Source of the DNA: Anaerolineae bacterium
GTDB lineage: Bacteria; Chloroflexota; Anaerolineae; Aggregatilineales; UBA3940
Reading direction: 5' to 3'
NCBI GenBank assembly: GCA_016926255.1
Contig: JAFGOY010000062.1
Location: 1-35,544, forward strand
Length of the DNA stretch: 35,544 nt
Shown here: positions 1 to 11,707 of the stretch, piece after piece
Position numbering within the stretch: position 1 is the stretch's first letter
Layout of the letters: the number at the start of each line of letters is the position of its first letter
The notes under the pieces: model-generated
Told to the model about the DNA's origin: nothing
The model's database searches: none
What the model saw: the letters and a program-made list of their open reading frames with translations, nothing else
Made by a program: the position numbers and the translations under genes

Positions 1-3000
1 CCACCGGTGATGAGATAGGCGGCGTCGTGCGAAATGGTCAGGAGGGGCAATTCCTGCCGGGTGTCTCCGGCTTCCTGTAAGGTGATCACCACTTTGCCGG
101 TATGTTTGGCCTGCGCCATGAAGCGGAAGGCATCGACTGCCTGATGGATCGGGAACGGATGGTGCGGAAGCGGCTCGATCTCGCCTGCCTCGATCATCCC
201 CCGGACAGCGTCGAACATGGCGCGGATCGAATCAGGATCACTTTCGGCCATTTCCAGCAGGTCGAAGACCGCATAGCCGACATCAGGACGGCGGGACTGC
301 ATCTCCTCGTCGCTCAGAATGCCGATCTTGCCCATTTCAATGAAGCGACCATTTTCACCCAGCGCGTCGAGGCTGGCCCCGATGAAATCCCCGGTCAGGC
401 TGTTGAGCGCCACGTCGACGCCCTGCCCGCCGGTCGCTTCGACGATCTGCTGGCCGAAATCCAGCGTGCGCGAGTTCATGATGTGGTCGATACCCTGCTC
501 GCGCAGGAAGTCCCATTTGCCGGGGCTGGCCGTCGCGTAGATTTCGGCCCCGACTCGCTTCGCTAATTGAACCGCCGCCTGCCCAACTCCGCCCGCTGCT
601 GAGTGGATCAGCACCCGCTCGCCCGGCTGGAGGTTCGCCAGCCGGATCAATCCATAATAGGCCGTCAGGAAGGCGATAGGCAGGGTGGCCGCTTCCTGAG
701 GGGTCATTCCCTCCGGCCTGCGATAGACCAGATCGGCGCGGGCGATCACGTGGCTACCCAGACTGCCCAGCGCAAAGCCGGTCAGCACTTCGTCGCCTAC
801 CTGTAAATGACCCACGCCTTCACCGACGGCGGTCACCACGCCGGAACACTCCCCGCCCAGGGGGATGTCCCCCGCGTCGTGAATGCCATAGGCGGCGGTC
901 GCCTCCTGAAGCATCCCCAGCGCGGTGAGCGTGTCGCGGAAGTTCAGCCCGGCGGCCTGCACCTGGATTTCGACTTCACCCGCCGACGGCTCGCGCCGCT
1001 TGACCGGACTGAGATACAAATTGTCGATTCCATAATCGGACAGTTTCAACTGGAAGGACTCGCCGGGGACGATCAACTGGCCCGGCTCCTGGTCGTAGAC
1101 GGTCATACGGGCAGCGTATCGCTGCCCATCACGATAAGCGATCTGGTTTTCGCCGGGCAGCGCGGCAAGCGTGTCGAGAAGCGCAGGGAGATTGTCCACC
1201 CCTCCCGCCGGGTCGAGGTCAACAAGCACGCAGGCGAGTTCAGGGTGTTCGAGCAACGCGACTCGACCCAATCCCCAGAGCGGGGACTGCGCTACCTGCG
1301 GCCCCCCTTCCCCACCGACCGACTGAGCGCCGCAGGTCACAAGGCAGAGGCGGGGCGGGAGAGACAATCCCGCCATCGACTGAATGAGATTCAGCACCCC
1401 ACCGCAGATCAACTGCTGCGACCGCCACAACGCATCCAGGTCGGTTAGCTCACCATACCCCTCGCCCCACAGATAGACCACGCCCTGCCACGACTCTTCG
1501 ACCGCCAGCAGTTGATCGAAATCTTCCCGGCTGGCCGGGTCGATGATGTATGTTCCATCCGCCGATTGCTCGAAGCCTGCGCCGGGGACGGCCACTACAC
1601 AGCGACCGCCCTGCTCCGCGATCCATGTCGCCAACTCGTCGCCGGTTCCACCCTCGCCGCCGAAGATCAGCCAGGGCACGCCCTGCGGATCAAGATCGAC
1701 TCCCGACGGAGGGATCGATTTCCAGGCCAGCTTATAAGCCCAGCGGCGGATGTCGCCGTGAAGCAGGCGCAGCAGGCGGCCCCGGTCGAGGGTTGTGGCC
1801 CGCAGCCCTTCGATGCTGGCGCAGTGTTCGCCCGTGTCATTGAAGAGGTGCAGGTTGGCCGAATCATCTGCCCCCGATTCGACTTTGCTCCACAGCCGGT
1901 CGGGCAGATCGCCCCACACGGCCAGCCGGTCGACGCCCGCCGGGAGCATCAGCCCGTCGCCTGCTTCGGCCAGCGGGTGCAGGGCGGCGTCGCTCAGCGC
2001 GGGATGCATTACATAGGCCGGTTCGACCTGATCGGGGGGCAGAACTACTCGCCCCAGCGCAGCATTGTCGCCGCGCCAGAGTCGATCCATCCCCCGGAAC
2101 GCCGGGCCATAGGTCAACCCCTGATAATTCAGGCGGCGGTAGAACAGATCGACATCCTGCGCGGCGAAGGCCGGGCCAGCCGCCACCGCCTCGAAATCGA
2201 CCGGCGGCAGCGCCTCGATCTCGTCGAGGGGCACAACCTGCCCCGAAGCGTGGCGCAGCCAGGGGGTGTAATCGTCATCCGGGCGGCTGAATATCTCGAA
2301 TGATGCGGTTTCTTCGCCAGTCCGCCGGGTAATCACCACCTGAACCAGCAGCGGGAGATCGCTCAGGTTCAGCATTTGCTCGAAGCGGACATCGCTCAGA
2401 ACCAGAGCCTCTTGCCTGAAGGTCTCCCGCCCGGCGGCGAGAGCGAGTTCGAGGTAACCGGTGGCGGGCATCACCGGAACATCGAAAATACGGTGATCGG
2501 CAAACAGGCCTGGCGTGGTAATCTTCTGCTGGAAGATTCGGACGCTCTCCCCGGCGACGGGCAGGCTTTCGCCCAGCAGCGGGTGATCGGTTGGCGTGAA
2601 ATGGTGTCCGCCCTTCTTCGCTTTTTCCCCGTCGCTGAACCAGTAATCGGTGCGTTCGAAGGGGTAGTTCGGCAGGCTGACCTTTCGCCGGGTATACGGC
2701 GCATCGAAGCCCTGCCAGTCGATGTCCGCCCCACGCAGGTAGAGGGTCATCAACCCGTCAAATATCGTTTGCCAGTTGTCTTTCTTCTGGCGAAGCGACG
2801 GCACGAAAGCGATGTCACGGGCCTCGTCTGCCGGAATGGTGCTGCGGGCCATGCTCAACAGCGACGACTGCGGCCCGATCTCGATCAGCACGTCGCAGCC
2901 CATCGCGTGGATCGTCTCGATACTGTCGGTGAAACGAACCGGCAATCGCGACTGTGTCGTCCAGTAGATCGGCTCTCCGAGTTCCGCACCAATCAGCTTG

Positions 3001-5303
3001 CCGGTAACACTCGAGACCATCGGAATCTGCGGGCCTTGCATTTCTACGTTATCGAATATGCGCTCGTACATCGGTAAGGCGGGGTCCATCAGGTGCGAGT
3101 GGAAGGCATGGGAAACGTCGAGCATCTGCGCCTGGATTCCCCTCTCCTCCAGCGCCGCGCCGATTTCGATCAGCGCATCCTTCAAGCCGGAGACGACGAG
3201 ATTGGTCGGGCTGTTGTAAGCCGCAATCGATACCTGCCCGATGTAGGGAGCGATAATCTCGTCTACTGTTTCCGGGCGAGCTATGACCGCCAGCATCCCA
3301 CCATTGGGCGGCAGGTTCTGAAGCGTTGGACCACGCAGCGCCAGCACGCGCAGGCAGCCTTCGAGGCTGATAGCCCCCGCTGCACAGGCGGCTGCGTATT
3401 CCCCGACACTGTGACCAACGACCACGTCCGGCTCGATGCCCCAGGATCGCCACAAATCGACCAATGCATATTGCAGCGCGAAAATCGCCGGCTGCGCGTA
3501 TTTTGTCTGGTTGATCCTTTGCCCCGCCTCCGGCCCAGCGTTTTCCGGGTAGAGGAGTTCCAGCAAGGGCACGTCCAGAAAATCGACAAGAAGACTGGCA
3601 CAGTAGTCGATGGTCTGGCGGAAACGCGGCGCGGATTGGTAGAGATCGGCGCCCATGCCCACATACTGCGCCCCCTGCCCGCTAAAGAGGAAGGCGATCC
3701 GGGGTTTGTCGCCCCGATGTCCGCTCCTGATATCGCGGACACGCTCCCCGGCAGCATAAGCGGCCAGCTTTTCCGCCGCCTCCGCTGCCGATTCTGCCGC
3801 TAATGCCAGCCGCTCATCGAAGTGCGCCCGACTCGTATTAGCCGTGTAACCGATGTCGGCCAGTGGATGCGATGTGCTGGCAATGTGATCGGCATAAGCA
3901 CCCGCCAGTGTTTGCAGCGCGTTCTCGCTTTTCGCCGAGAGGGTCAGCAGGTGGAGCGGACGCTCGACATCCACCGATGCCGCTGGCTCGTCATCTACCG
4001 GGGCGAATTCTTCCAGCACGATATGGGCATTCGTTCCGCTGAAACCAAAATTGTTGATGCTGACCAGCCGACTCTTCCCCGGCTGCCAGGGCTGCTGCGC
4101 GGTGTTGATTTCGAAGGGCAGACCGTCCCAGTCGATCAGCGGGTTGAGTTCTTCGAAGTGCAGGTGAGGGGGTATTTCCTGATGCTGCAAAGCCAGCAGC
4201 GATTTAATCAGCCCGGCCATCCCCGACGCCGCTTCCATGTGCCCGACGCTGGTTTTCGACGAGCCGATAATGAGCGGGTTGTCGGCGGAACGATCCGGGC
4301 CAAAAACATCAGCCAGCGCCGCCGCTTCGATAGGGTCGCCGACGGCGGTGCCGGTCCCATGCGCCTCGACATAGCCGATATCTGCCGGACTGAGTCCTGC
4401 CGCGTGCAGCGCATCACGGATCACACGCTCCTGGGCCTGCTGGCTGGGAACGGTCAATCCGCTGCTTGGCCCGTCATGGTTGACCGCCGATCCGCGAATG
4501 ACGGCCAGAATCCGGTCGCCATCGGCCAGCGCATCGGCCAGTCGCTTGAGTACTACGATGCCGCAGCCCTCGCTCCGCACGTAGCCGTCGGCGGCCCGGT
4601 CGAAGGCCTTGCAGCGGCCATCGGCGGCCAGCATCCGCGCCTTCGAAAAGGCTATCGACAGCATCGGGCTGAGCATCAGGTTGACACCCCCGACCAGCGC
4701 AGCGTCGCATTCACCCAGATGCAGACTCCGCGCCGCAAGGTGCAGCGCCACCAGCGACGAGGAACAGGCGGTATCGACTGCCAAGTTTGGGCCGGTGAGC
4801 TTCAGGAAGTAAGACAGCCGACCAGCGGCGGTGCTGTGCGAATTCCCTGTCCCGGAGTAGGCGCTGGTGTCTTCGGCTTCCGTTTCGTCGATCATCATCT
4901 GACTGTAATCGAAGCTGCTGATACCGACGAATACACCGGTTTGCCTTTTCGCTAACTGCGCCGGGGTGAGGTTCGCATTCTCGACCGCTTCCCAGGCGAC
5001 TTCAAGCAGCAGCCGCTGCTGAGGATCGAGGCTGGCGGCTTCACGCGGCGAAATCTCGAAGAACTGCGCATCGAAGCCCCGGACCTGGTCGATAAAGCAG
5101 CTGTAAGGCGAATAATACTTACCGGGTATATCCGGGTCGGGATCGTAATACTTCAAATCCCAGCGATCGGGGGGAACTTCGGTCGACGTGTGTTCACCGG
5201 AAGTCAGGACGCGCCAGTAAGCATCAGGGGTGCTGGCTCCACCGGGGAAACGGCAGCCAGCACCGATAATCGCAATGGGGGCGTAGGAGGATGAAAATGT
5301 CAT
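1..5303 (-). CDS. Type I polyketide synthase, KS-AT-DH-ER-KR, partial at its C-terminus
   Basis: This is a modular, highly reducing type I polyketide synthase. At least 1767 residues are visible and the gene continues past the left edge. Translation on the minus strand shows a ketosynthase with active-site Cys180 in DTACSSS. The acyltransferase has Ser632 in GHSVGEY and a HAFH motif, which in this family points to malonyl-CoA. The dehydratase has His937 in [11 protein letters not shown] and a downstream DAALH aspartate motif. A non-catalytic KR-like stretch follows, then an enoylreductase with NFRDTL and the nucleotide-binding [11 protein letters not shown] near residue 1570. The frame leaves the window at YLITGG, the start of a ketoreductase Rossmann fold. 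An ACP is expected beyond but is not visible. The start is an ATG with GGAG about 8 bases upstream. No methyltransferase or loading domain was seen. The upstream glycosyltransferase and exporter suggest a glycosylated, exported product. Confidence 0.95.
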   Translation of the reverse strand, partial: MTFSSSYAPIAIIGAGCRFPGGASTPDAYWRVLTSGEHTSTEVPPDRWDLKYYDPDPDIPGKYYSPYSCFIDQVRGFDAQFFEISPREAASLDPQQRLLLEVAWEAVENANLTPAQLAKRQTGVFVGISSFDYSQMMIDETEAEDTSAYSGTGNSHSTAAGRLSYFLKLTGPNLAVDTACSSSLVALHLAARSLHLGECDAALVGGVNLMLSPMLSIAFSKARMLAADGRCKAFDRAADGYVRSEGCGIVVLKRLADALADGDRILAVIRGSAVNHDGPSSGLTVPSQQAQERVIRDALHAAGLSPADIGYVEAHGTGTAVGDPIEAAALADVFGPDRSADNPLIIGSSKTSVGHMEAASGMAGLIKSLLALQHQEIPPHLHFEELNPLIDWDGLPFEINTAQQPWQPGKSRLVSINNFGFSGTNAHIVLEEFAPVDDEPAASVDVERPLHLLTLSAKSENALQTLAGAYADHIASTSHPLADIGYTANTSRAHFDERLALAAESAAEAAEKLAAYAAGERVRDIRSGHRGDKPRIAFLFSGQGAQYVGMGADLYQSAPRFRQTIDYCASLLVDFLDVPLLELLYPENAGPEAGQRINQTKYAQPAIFALQYALVDLWRSWGIEPDVVVGHSVGEYAAACAAGAISLEGCLRVLALRGPTLQNLPPNGGMLAVIARPETVDEIIAPYIGQVSIAAYNSPTNLVVSGLKDALIEIGAALEERGIQAQMLDVSHAFHSHLMDPALPMYERIFDNVEMQGPQIPMVSSVTGKLIGAELGEPIYWTTQSRLPVRFTDSIETIHAMGCDVLIEIGPQSSLLSMARSTIPADEARDIAFVPSLRQKKDNWQTIFDGLMTLYLRGADIDWQGFDAPYTRRKVSLPNYPFERTDYWFSDGEKAKKGGHHFTPTDHPLLGESLPVAGESVRIFQQKITTPGLFADHRIFDVPVMPATGYLELALAAGRETFRQEALVLSDVRFEQMLNLSDLPLLVQVVITRRTGEETASFEIFSRPDDDYTPWLRHASGQVVPLDEIEALPPVDFEAVAAGPAFAAQDVDLFYRRLNYQGLTYGPAFRGMDRLWRGDNAALGRVVLPPDQVEPAYVMHPALSDAALHPLAEAGDGLMLPAGVDRLAVWGDLPDRLWSKVESGADDSANLHLFNDTGEHCASIEGLRATTLDRGRLLRLLHGDIRRWAYKLAWKSIPPSGVDLDPQGVPWLIFGGEGGTGDELATWIAEQGGRCVVAVPGAGFEQSADGTYIIDPASREDFDQLLAVEESWQGVVYLWGEGYGELTDLDALWRSQQLICGGVLNLIQSMAGLSLPPRLCLVTCGAQSVGGEGGPQVAQSPLWGLGRVALLEHPELACVLVDLDPAGGVDNLPALLDTLAALPGENQIAYRDGQRYAARMTVYDQEPGQLIVPGESFQLKLSDYGIDNLYLSPVKRREPSAGEVEIQVQAAGLNFRDTLTALGMLQEATAAYGIHDAGDIPLGGECSGVVTAVGEGVGHLQVGDEVLTGFALGSLGSHVIARADLVYRRPEGMTPQEAATLPIAFLTAYYGLIRLANLQPGERVLIHSAAGGVGQAAVQLAKRVGAEIYATASPGKWDFLREQGIDHIMNSRTLDFGQQIVEATGGQGVDVALNSLTGDFIGASLDALGENGRFIEMGKIGILSDEEMQSRRPDVGYAVFDLLEMAESDPDSIRAMFDAVRGMIEAGEIEPLPHHPFPIHQAVDAFRFMAQAKHTGKVVITLQEAGDTRQELPLLTISHDAAYLITG

Positions 5304-5652
5304 ACAATACTCCGATTAGGTCGGTAGAAAATACTATCAGGGTACCTATCAATCTGTGAGTAACGAGTTACCTGGAACCCCCTCCGTCCGACCTCTGGTC
5401 GTCCACCTCCCCCTTGCAAAGGGGAGGACAGAGGTGGGGGTTCGGACAAACATTTTCTTTCTTACCTCAACCGCATATTGCTCTGTAAAGTAAGTTTTTG
5501 AATTACCTGCCAATCCATCCCGGGGCTAAAGCCGCCGGGCTAAAATCGATAAGTCGACCTGCGGTCGACCCCGGAGGGCGAGGACAAGCCTCGCTCCTGA
5601 GAGAGGGGATCAGGGCATAAGTGCCAACAAGTGAAATGTTCAATGATTTTGT
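5304..5652. repeat. Intergenic region with dispersed palindromic repeats
   Basis: I see no gene in these 349 bases. They hold several short inverted repeats. CCTCCCC/GGGGAGG sits around TTGCAAA near 5406-5427, inside a larger imperfect repeat spanning about 5375-5457. A perfect 7-3-7 palindrome, GTCGACC-TGC-GGTCGAC, is at 5553-5569. A perfect 6-5-6 hairpin, GCGAGG-ACAAG-CCTCGC, is at 5578-5594. The arrangement looks like nested dispersed intergenic repeats between the glycosyltransferase and the synthase. No convincing promoter for the synthase was found. Confidence 0.55.
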
Positions 5653-7383
5653 TTACAAAGCAATATGTACTTCATTCAATCGCTCGATGATCGCCTTGCT
5701 GAAAGCTTCCCGACTATAACGCTGTTCGATATCCGCGCAACCCCGGAGCGCTTTCTCGCGGGCTTCTTCCGGGTGTTCGATCACCCGCTTCATCAGGCGG
5801 GCAGCTTCGTCGAGATCAGGGTCGGCCCAGTGTTCGCCCCTGGTAAACGGGCCAACATCTTCTGCCAGTTCCACCAGTCGATACGGCACCGGGTAACTGT
5901 TCTCCGGGGTCATGAAATCCATGTTGCCCGAATAAGCCGTGGCGATCACCGGCTTCCGGTGCAGCATCGCTTCGGACAGCGTTGCGCCATAACCCTCGCT
6001 CCGGTGCAGCGACACATATGCATCGCAGGCGGCAAACAGGGCATCGATCTCCGCACGGCTGGTAGAGCAGTTGATTAACTTTCCACCGACTGATTTTACC
6101 GCAGAGCGTATCTCTGATGCGGCAGCCGGAAATTGATCAAGTCCCTTCGTTTTCAGCACCAGCAGCGACTCGTCGAAGTCAGGGGCGAAGGCCCGCCGGT
6201 AGGCTTCGATGAATCCCTGCGGGTTTTTCCGCTCGACGGTCGAGTAAGGGTCGAAGACGAACAGGAAGATGCGTTTGTCCTCCGGCAGTCCCAGATCGGA
6301 ACGGGACAGGCTGACAGGCGCAGGGCGAGGAATGATGATCGGCATTCTTAAAACAGGAACGGACAATACCGGTTCCAGCGATTCTTTAACAAAATTGCTG
6401 CCGACCCACACTTCGTTATAGATGCGCAGATTGTCCATCAACAGGGGCGGAAAGCGGTTGAGTTCCCACCACAGGAAAGCGATATTATACCGGTTGAGCA
6501 GTTTCTCCTCGCCAAGCAAACGGACGAAATACTGGTTCAACCCACCCAGGTAGATCAGGTTGATGGCGTGCGGGTTGCCTGCCGGGAGCGCCAGTTCGGG
6601 GTAATCTTGCATGCGGCCCGGCACCCCAACCAGGTCGATCTGTGCCACCGGGATCGACTGGCCGGAAAGCGCCTGGATGATATCGCGCGAGACGCGCCCT
6701 ATCCCCGACTCGTCGCGCAGAAAACCAATGACGTTCACCCCCATTTCCGCCTCGTGGATGATCGCCTTACGCTCCTGGCGATCAATCGACAGCGGCAGCA
6801 CATTATGCTCCGAAAAAACATCGGCGACGACATTCACAAATATCTGGCTGATCCCGATTTTCTCCAGCAGGGATAAGAACACCATATACAGACGATAGAG
6901 CGGCCTTTCTTCACGATAGAGGGTGTAGACCCATAACGAAAATCGCCGGTTCAATGATCGCCACAACCGCCGCAGTGGTCGGCGGCGCTGATCGGCCAGT
7001 GCCTGCTCTACTGCTTCGTAAAACACCGGGGCGATCTGCTCCCCCTTCGCCCACTCGATGAACCAGCAGACATATGCCGCCTGGTCGATTCCAAAGAGGT
7101 CGGGAAACCGCTGCTGGCAGTCGGGGCGCAGCCGGTAGACTTCAAGCGCAAGGTTGTTGAACAATGCCGGTTCGCTGCGGCCTCCCGAAATGACGTCGGG
7201 CGCTTCCACCGGGCTTTTCAGCCAGTCGAAAAAGCTGTTCGACCCATCGACGCGATGCGGATCGGGCCAGGTGTGAGTGTAGCCTTTCGTCCGTGACCAT
7301 ATCTGGCGAATCACCGGTGCGACGGGCACGCCATTGCTGAACGAATCAACCTGAGTGGGCCATTCGACACCTGACCGGGTCAT
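5653..7383 (-). CDS. Glycosyltransferase, GT4 family (GT-B fold)
   Basis: This 576-residue protein transfers a sugar from a nucleotide-sugar donor to an unidentified acceptor. The C-terminal half has the GT4 signature: SLHRSEGYGATLSEAML, followed by KPVIATAYSGNMDF. The glutamates of this loop bind the donor in the family. The DPYSTVERKNP segment resembles the interdomain region of GT4 enzymes. The first 190 or so residues do not match a domain I recognise and make the protein longer than a typical GT4 enzyme. Its ATG overlaps the stop of the upstream ABC exporter by 4 bases (ATGA), so translation is probably coupled. The position between an exporter and a polyketide synthase suggests that it glycosylates the polyketide or its lipid carrier. 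The acceptor is inference. Confidence 0.85.
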   Translation of the reverse strand: MTRSGVEWPTQVDSFSNGVPVAPVIRQIWSRTKGYTHTWPDPHRVDGSNSFFDWLKSPVEAPDVISGGRSEPALFNNLALEVYRLRPDCQQRFPDLFGIDQAAYVCWFIEWAKGEQIAPVFYEAVEQALADQRRRPLRRLWRSLNRRFSLWVYTLYREERPLYRLYMVFLSLLEKIGISQIFVNVVADVFSEHNVLPLSIDRQERKAIIHEAEMGVNVIGFLRDESGIGRVSRDIIQALSGQSIPVAQIDLVGVPGRMQDYPELALPAGNPHAINLIYLGGLNQYFVRLLGEEKLLNRYNIAFLWWELNRFPPLLMDNLRIYNEVWVGSNFVKESLEPVLSVPVLRMPIIIPRPAPVSLSRSDLGLPEDKRIFLFVFDPYSTVERKNPQGFIEAYRRAFAPDFDESLLVLKTKGLDQFPAAASEIRSAVKSVGGKLINCSTSRAEIDALFAACDAYVSLHRSEGYGATLSEAMLHRKPVIATAYSGNMDFMTPENSYPVPYRLVELAEDVGPFTRGEHWADPDLDEAARLMKRVIEHPEEAREKALRGCADIEQRYSREAFSKAIIERLNEVHIAL

Positions 7384-9224
7384 GCTTTGTATCCTTCGGC
7401 CTGTATCGTGAAGAGGTGGGCATAGAGTCCCCGGCGGGCGATCAACTCGTCGTGACTACCAAGTTCGGTCAGTTCCCCCTCGTTGATCACCGCGATCCGG
7501 TCTGCCATGCGCACGGTGCTGAAACGGTGGGAAATCAGGATCGCGATTTTGCCTTCGGTTAGCTGGCGGAAATGCTGGAAGGTGTGATATTCCTGCTCGG
7601 CGTCCAGCGCGGCGGTCGGCTCGTCAAGGATGAGGATCGACGCATCGCGCATAAACGCCCGGCTCAGGGCAACTTTCTGCCACTGACCTAAACTCAATTC
7701 CTGCCCATCCGCAAACCACTTCCCCAGCACGGTATCGTAGCCATTGGGCAGTGACTCGATGCTCTCATGCGCGCCGCCTTTGCGGGCCGCCTCGACGATC
7801 CTTTCACGGTCGGAGAGCGCGTCGATCTGTCCTACCCCGATATTCTCCGCCGCCGTCAGATGATAATGCACATAATCCTGAAAGATCACGCCGATCTGTT
7901 TGTGCCACTCGTCCGGGTCGAGCGCCCGGAGATCGACTCCGTCGATCAATATCTGCCCCTCGGTCGGGTCGTAGAGCCGGGTCAGCAGCTTGATCAGCGT
8001 CGTCTTGCCTGCCCCGTTCAATCCGACCAGCGCCAGCTTTTCGCCGGGGTGGATGCTCAGGTCGATGTTGCGGAGCGCCCACTCCTTCTGGTTCGGGTAG
8101 CGAAACGACACGCCGCGAAATTCGATATAGGACTGGATGACGGCGGGGGTCGGCTGTGGCTGCGTCGGGGATTGAACCTTCGGCTCGATGGCCAGAAAAA
8201 CAAAGAGATTATCAACGAACAGGCTGTGCTCGTGAAGCTGGAGGAACATCCGCAGCATGTCCTGGGTGATGTAGTGCGACTGCTCGAAGACTTCGAGGTA
8301 AAGCACCGCCTCACCGAAACTGATCGACTGGTCGATGGCCCGGTAGATGATCCAGCCGATGGCCCCCAGATAACCAACCACACCCAGCGTTCCCCACAAC
8401 AGGCTGATCGCACTGCGCTTTTTGGCCAGCTTCATATCGGCGCGGAACAGCGGCCAGAACTCGTCGAGATACTGCTGGATGAACCAGCCGCCGATGCCAA
8501 ACAGCTTGATCTCCTTGACGTAGCGGTCTACGGTAAGCTGTTCTTTGAAGTAGATCAGGCGGCGGCGTTCGGGGGCCTGCCCGCTCAACAGGCGGAAATT
8601 CAACTGGCCGTAGTGACTCTGCAAAGCGAAGCTGGGCACGGTCGCAAAGAAGAAGATCGCCACCAGCCAGGGGCTGAATCGAACCAGCAGGAACAGGAAT
8701 GCCAGGAAGGTCATGCCGGTTTGCAGAAGCTGGAAACACAACGTCACGACGTTCATCGCCCGCTGATCGGCCTCGGATTGGGCGTTCTGCAATTTATCGT
8801 AGAACTGCGAGTCCTCGAAATGGCCCAGGTCAAGGGTCAGGGCCTTGTTCATGATCAGCTTGTTGATGTGGAGACTGAGCCGGGCGCTGAGGTGTTTCTC
8901 GACGAGGTTGCGTCCTTGCATCCCGGCGTTGAACACGAACTGGAAGCAGAAGATCAGGGCCAGCATGGGAATCAGAACTTCGAGGCCCGCCCAGGCCGTG
9001 ACTCCCTCCGCGACGAAATTCACCACGCGGTCGATCATCAGCTTCTTCGTCCAGGCGATGGCGGGCGGTACCATGCCGACGATCAGCGCCAGCAGGGCCA
9101 TCACCACCGACCCTCTGGGGCTGGCCTGCCAGATCAGTTTTAAGGCTCGTGGTAAATTTCCGTACGATTGTTTGAGTCGCTGCCGCCAGTCTGGTGCTTC
9201 AGTCAAAGGGATGCGCCACCTCAA
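7380..9224 (-). CDS. ABC exporter, fused permease and ATPase (MsbA-like half transporter)
   Basis: This 614-residue protein is a type IV ABC exporter half. Its N-terminal region of about 330 residues has several hydrophobic segments, and an ATPase domain follows. The ATPase has Walker [10 protein letters not shown], a slightly divergent signature [14 protein letters not shown] (usually LSGGQ), Walker [12 protein letters not shown] and the H-loop ISHRFST. It would act as a dimer in the cytoplasmic membrane. The start is a TTG that overlaps the upstream TGA by 4 bases (TTGA). No in-frame ATG lies near it, and the overlap fits the pattern of this operon. The next gene is joined by the same 4-base overlap. 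Export of the glycosylated polyketide is the natural guess from context, but the cargo cannot be read from the sequence. Confidence 0.92.
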   Translation of the reverse strand: MRWRIPLTEAPDWRQRLKQSYGNLPRALKLIWQASPRGSVVMALLALIVGMVPPAIAWTKKLMIDRVVNFVAEGVTAWAGLEVLIPMLALIFCFQFVFNAGMQGRNLVEKHLSARLSLHINKLIMNKALTLDLGHFEDSQFYDKLQNAQSEADQRAMNVVTLCFQLLQTGMTFLAFLFLLVRFSPWLVAIFFFATVPSFALQSHYGQLNFRLLSGQAPERRRLIYFKEQLTVDRYVKEIKLFGIGGWFIQQYLDEFWPLFRADMKLAKKRSAISLLWGTLGVVGYLGAIGWIIYRAIDQSISFGEAVLYLEVFEQSHYITQDMLRMFLQLHEHSLFVDNLFVFLAIEPKVQSPTQPQPTPAVIQSYIEFRGVSFRYPNQKEWALRNIDLSIHPGEKLALVGLNGAGKTTLIKLLTRLYDPTEGQILIDGVDLRALDPDEWHKQIGVIFQDYVHYHLTAAENIGVGQIDALSDRERIVEAARKGGAHESIESLPNGYDTVLGKWFADGQELSLGQWQKVALSRAFMRDASILILDEPTAALDAEQEYHTFQHFRQLTEGKIAILISHRFSTVRMADRIAVINEGELTELGSHDELIARRGLYAHLFTIQAEGYKA

Positions 9225-10789
9225 CTATCCGGGTTTGACTGTTTCTTCGACAGCCCCTGCATCTGTGCGCGGGTACGCATCATTTCCATGATCTGATCGC
9301 GGGTCATCGCAGAAGAAGAAATCATCTCGGTGAAGTCCTCACGGCTCAGGCGCATGGTGACCAGTTCTGCATCACCCCCGGCGCGGATCGTCGCGCTGCG
9401 CGTACCGCCTTCCATCAACCCGGCTTCTCCGAAGAACTCTCCGGCTTCCAGCTTCCTGACTTCCGCGTCCTGCCCGCCGGGCTGGTGCATCAGCACCTCG
9501 GCTGTTCCCTGGACGACAATATAGAAAGCATCGGCAGGATCGTCCTGCCGGAAGACGACTTCACCGGGGCTGAAGGTCACCGCCTTAGCCGCCAACAGCA
9601 AATTCCGGAACTCGATCGTCCGCAGATTTGGCAGCGCCTCGCCAACCTGAATCTCCATCGCACGTTTGCGCATCAGGTGCAGCAGTTGATCACGGGTCAG
9701 GTCAGAATTAGAAACGAGGTTGGTGAAGTGTTCGCGGTCGAGCTGCATGGCGACCAATTCGCCGTCATCAGGGACACGGACGGTGGCGGTGCGCGTACCG
9801 CCTTCCATCAAGCCCATTTCGCCAAAATACTGCCCGGTTTCCAGCCGCCCAACCTTGACCTCTTTCCCGCTGGGATGGTCAATATAGACGTTCGCCTCCC
9901 CCCGGATGATGATATAAAAGAAGTCTGCCGGGTCGCCCTGCCGGACGATGACCTCGCCGGGGCCATACTGCACCGGCTCCAACTGGGACGATACCTGCGC
10001 CAGTTCCTGCTGGGTCATCAGGGGGAGCGCCTCGGCGACATACTGGTCGGCGATTTCACCGTCGTTGATGAACACCACGCGGGGGATGCGCCCCGCCAGT
10101 TCGCGGTCGTGGGTGACGACCAGCACGGTCTTCCCCTGTGATACCAGGGTCTCGAACAACTGGAAGATCGAATCGGCGGTCTTGGAGTCGAGGCTGCCGG
10201 TCGGTTCGTCACCGACCAGCACGTCGGGATCGTTCGCCAGCGCGCGGGCTATCGCCACCCGCTGCTGCTGCCCGCCGGAAATCGCCGCCGGGAACTTGTG
10301 GGCCTGATCCGCCAGATCGACGATCTCCAATAACTGCAAGGCCCGCTCTTTGCGCTCATGAGGGGGATAGGTCTGGCGCAGTTCCATCGGCAGCATGACG
10401 TTTTCCAGCACGGTCAGCGTGGGCAGAAGCTGGAAGAACTGGAAGATCACCCCCAGGCTGCGCCCGCGCCACGCCGCCATCTGGTCTTCGTTGAGAGTGT
10501 GGATCGGGACATTGCCGATGATGACTTCGCCGAGCGTGGGGCGGTCGATGCCGGTGATCATGTTGATCAACGTGGATTTGCCGCTCCCTGATTTCCCGAT
10601 CACGGCGACGAATTCACCCGCGTTGACGGTCAGATCGACGTTCTTGAGCGCGGTGAACCCTCCGGCGGGTGTCTCGTAGACTTTGAGCACCTGACGGAGT
10701 TCAATGAGTGTCCGTGGCTCCAAACCTGTCAAGGAGTTGCCCTGTGGAATGGTCGCAGCAGTGGATCTGGTTTTTCTGGACACGCGCAC
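9221..10789 (-). CDS. LolD/MacB-type ABC ATPase fused to two cyclic-nucleotide-binding domains
   Basis: The N-terminal 250 or so residues form a MacB/LolD-type ATPase. It has Walker [10 protein letters not shown], signature [15 protein letters not shown], Walker [13 protein letters not shown] and H-loop VVTHD. Two cNMP-binding domains follow. Each keeps a full phosphate-binding cassette, [17 protein letters not shown] and [17 protein letters not shown], including the Arg expected to bind the phosphate. No transmembrane segment and no FtsX-like permease partner is visible in the window. The start is uncertain. An in-frame ATG at 10909 lies upstream of a TATAAT box at 10842-10847, so I prefer the GTG at 10789 or 10783. 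The gene leads the exporter and glycosyltransferase operon. Its ATPase may be gated by cAMP, cGMP or a related ligand, which is inference from the domains. Confidence 0.88.
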   Translation of the reverse strand: MRVSRKTRSTAATIPQGNSLTGLEPRTLIELRQVLKVYETPAGGFTALKNVDLTVNAGEFVAVIGKSGSGKSTLINMITGIDRPTLGEVIIGNVPIHTLNEDQMAAWRGRSLGVIFQFFQLLPTLTVLENVMLPMELRQTYPPHERKERALQLLEIVDLADQAHKFPAAISGGQQQRVAIARALANDPDVLVGDEPTGSLDSKTADSIFQLFETLVSQGKTVLVVTHDRELAGRIPRVVFINDGEIADQYVAEALPLMTQQELAQVSSQLEPVQYGPGEVIVRQGDPADFFYIIIRGEANVYIDHPSGKEVKVGRLETGQYFGEMGLMEGGTRTATVRVPDDGELVAMQLDREHFTNLVSNSDLTRDQLLHLMRKRAMEIQVGEALPNLRTIEFRNLLLAAKAVTFSPGEVVFRQDDPADAFYIVVQGTAEVLMHQPGGQDAEVRKLEAGEFFGEAGLMEGGTRSATIRAGGDAELVTMRLSREDFTEMISSSAMTRDQIMEMMRTRAQMQGLSKKQSNPDS

Positions 10790-10911
10790 ACTCTCGCTTT
10801 CTATACTTACATCCCTTAGATTATTTCCGTACAATCTACCTATTATAATGGGCCGACTCGGTTGGAAATGCAATCGACATATATAATAGCATACGTTGAA
10901 GGCAAACACCG
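10790..10911. promoter_or_regulatory. Divergent promoter region for the ABC/PKS operon and the phosphopantetheinyl transferase
   Basis: Two TATAAT hexamers lie back to back. One is on the minus strand at 10842-10847, facing the ABC operon. The other is on the plus strand at 10882-10887, facing the transferase. Neither has a strong -35 box at 17 bases, so the assignment rests mostly on the perfect -10 boxes and the divergent gene layout. Shared control would link carrier-protein activation to the biosynthesis operon. Confidence 0.42.
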
Positions 10912-11634
10912 ATGGATGAGATCACGCCGCTCACAGAAGGAGATATCCATATCTGGCAGGCGGATGCCGCCGGGCTTGCGCCGCAGCAGATGGAACTATC
11001 GGCGCTGCTCTCGCCTGACGAAGAGGCGCGGGCACGGGCGTTCCACACCGATCGACAGCGCGATCACTACATCTGCCGTCGGGGTTTGCTGCGGCATCTC
11101 CTCGGCGCGTACGCCGGGCGCGATCCGCAAGCGCTGAGATTCGACTATGGGCCGTATGGTAAACCCGCCCTCACCGAAGACTCTTCCCTGTCGTTCAGTG
11201 TGTCGCATTCCGGCGACCTGCTGGTGATGACCTTTACACTCAACCAGCCGGTGGGTGTGGATGTCGAGCAGATTCGCCCGGTCGAAAACCTCGACACGCT
11301 GGCCCGGCGCACGCTCACCGCTGACGAGTACCGGCACTTTCTGTCGCTGCTGCCCGACCTGCGCCTGAACGTCTTCTTTGCTTACTGGACTGTGAAAGAG
11401 GCGATCATGAAAGCCTCAGGGCGAGGGCTGAACCTGCCCGCAGCCCAGATCGGCATCGAGTGGGTGGCGAATGGATCGCCCCGACTGGCCTGCATCGCAG
11501 GTGATCCGGCGGCGTCCTCACGCTGGCATCTTCGACAGATAGCCCTCGGCCCGGAGTACGCGGCGGCGCTGGCCGTCGATGGGCAGGTGGCGCAGGTGAC
11601 GGTATATCGCTGGCCTGACCACGTGGATATTTGA
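10912..11634 (+). CDS. 4'-phosphopantetheinyl transferase (Sfp/HetI type)
   Basis: This 240-residue enzyme would move the phosphopantetheine arm of coenzyme A onto a serine of acyl or peptidyl carrier proteins. The magnesium-binding and catalytic motifs of the Sfp group are present: [10 protein letters not shown] near the middle and [19 protein letters not shown] downstream. The SVSHSGDLL segment matches the conserved SxSHS motif. The length is typical of Sfp-type enzymes and exceeds AcpS. It is transcribed divergently from the ABC, glycosyltransferase and PKS genes and most likely activates the PKS carrier domain beyond the left edge. The ATG at 10912 has only a weak GA-rich ribosome site. 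Confidence 0.92.
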   Translation: MDEITPLTEGDIHIWQADAAGLAPQQMELSALLSPDEEARARAFHTDRQRDHYICRRGLLRHLLGAYAGRDPQALRFDYGPYGKPALTEDSSLSFSVSHSGDLLVMTFTLNQPVGVDVEQIRPVENLDTLARRTLTADEYRHFLSLLPDLRLNVFFAYWTVKEAIMKASGRGLNLPAAQIGIEWVANGSPRLACIAGDPAASSRWHLRQIALGPEYAAALAVDGQVAQVTVYRWPDHVDI

Positions 11635-11707
11635 AGTATGCTGTCAACAGTAACATGAAACACACGTAGAGCGATTCGACATAGCTGTCCACCGCCCTAT
11701 CTAAACA

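Noticed and set aside
102-4955. Several plus-strand frames of 150-380 codons opposite the PKS gene
   Set aside because: The minus strand carries a continuous PKS frame with all active-site motifs. The plus-strand frames have no domain and are shadows of GC-rich coding sequence.
7767-9143. Long open frame on the plus strand opposite the ABC exporter (458 codons)
   Set aside because: It is the antisense shadow of a clear ABC transporter gene. Its translation is rich in His, Gln, Asp and Arg and has no recognisable domain.
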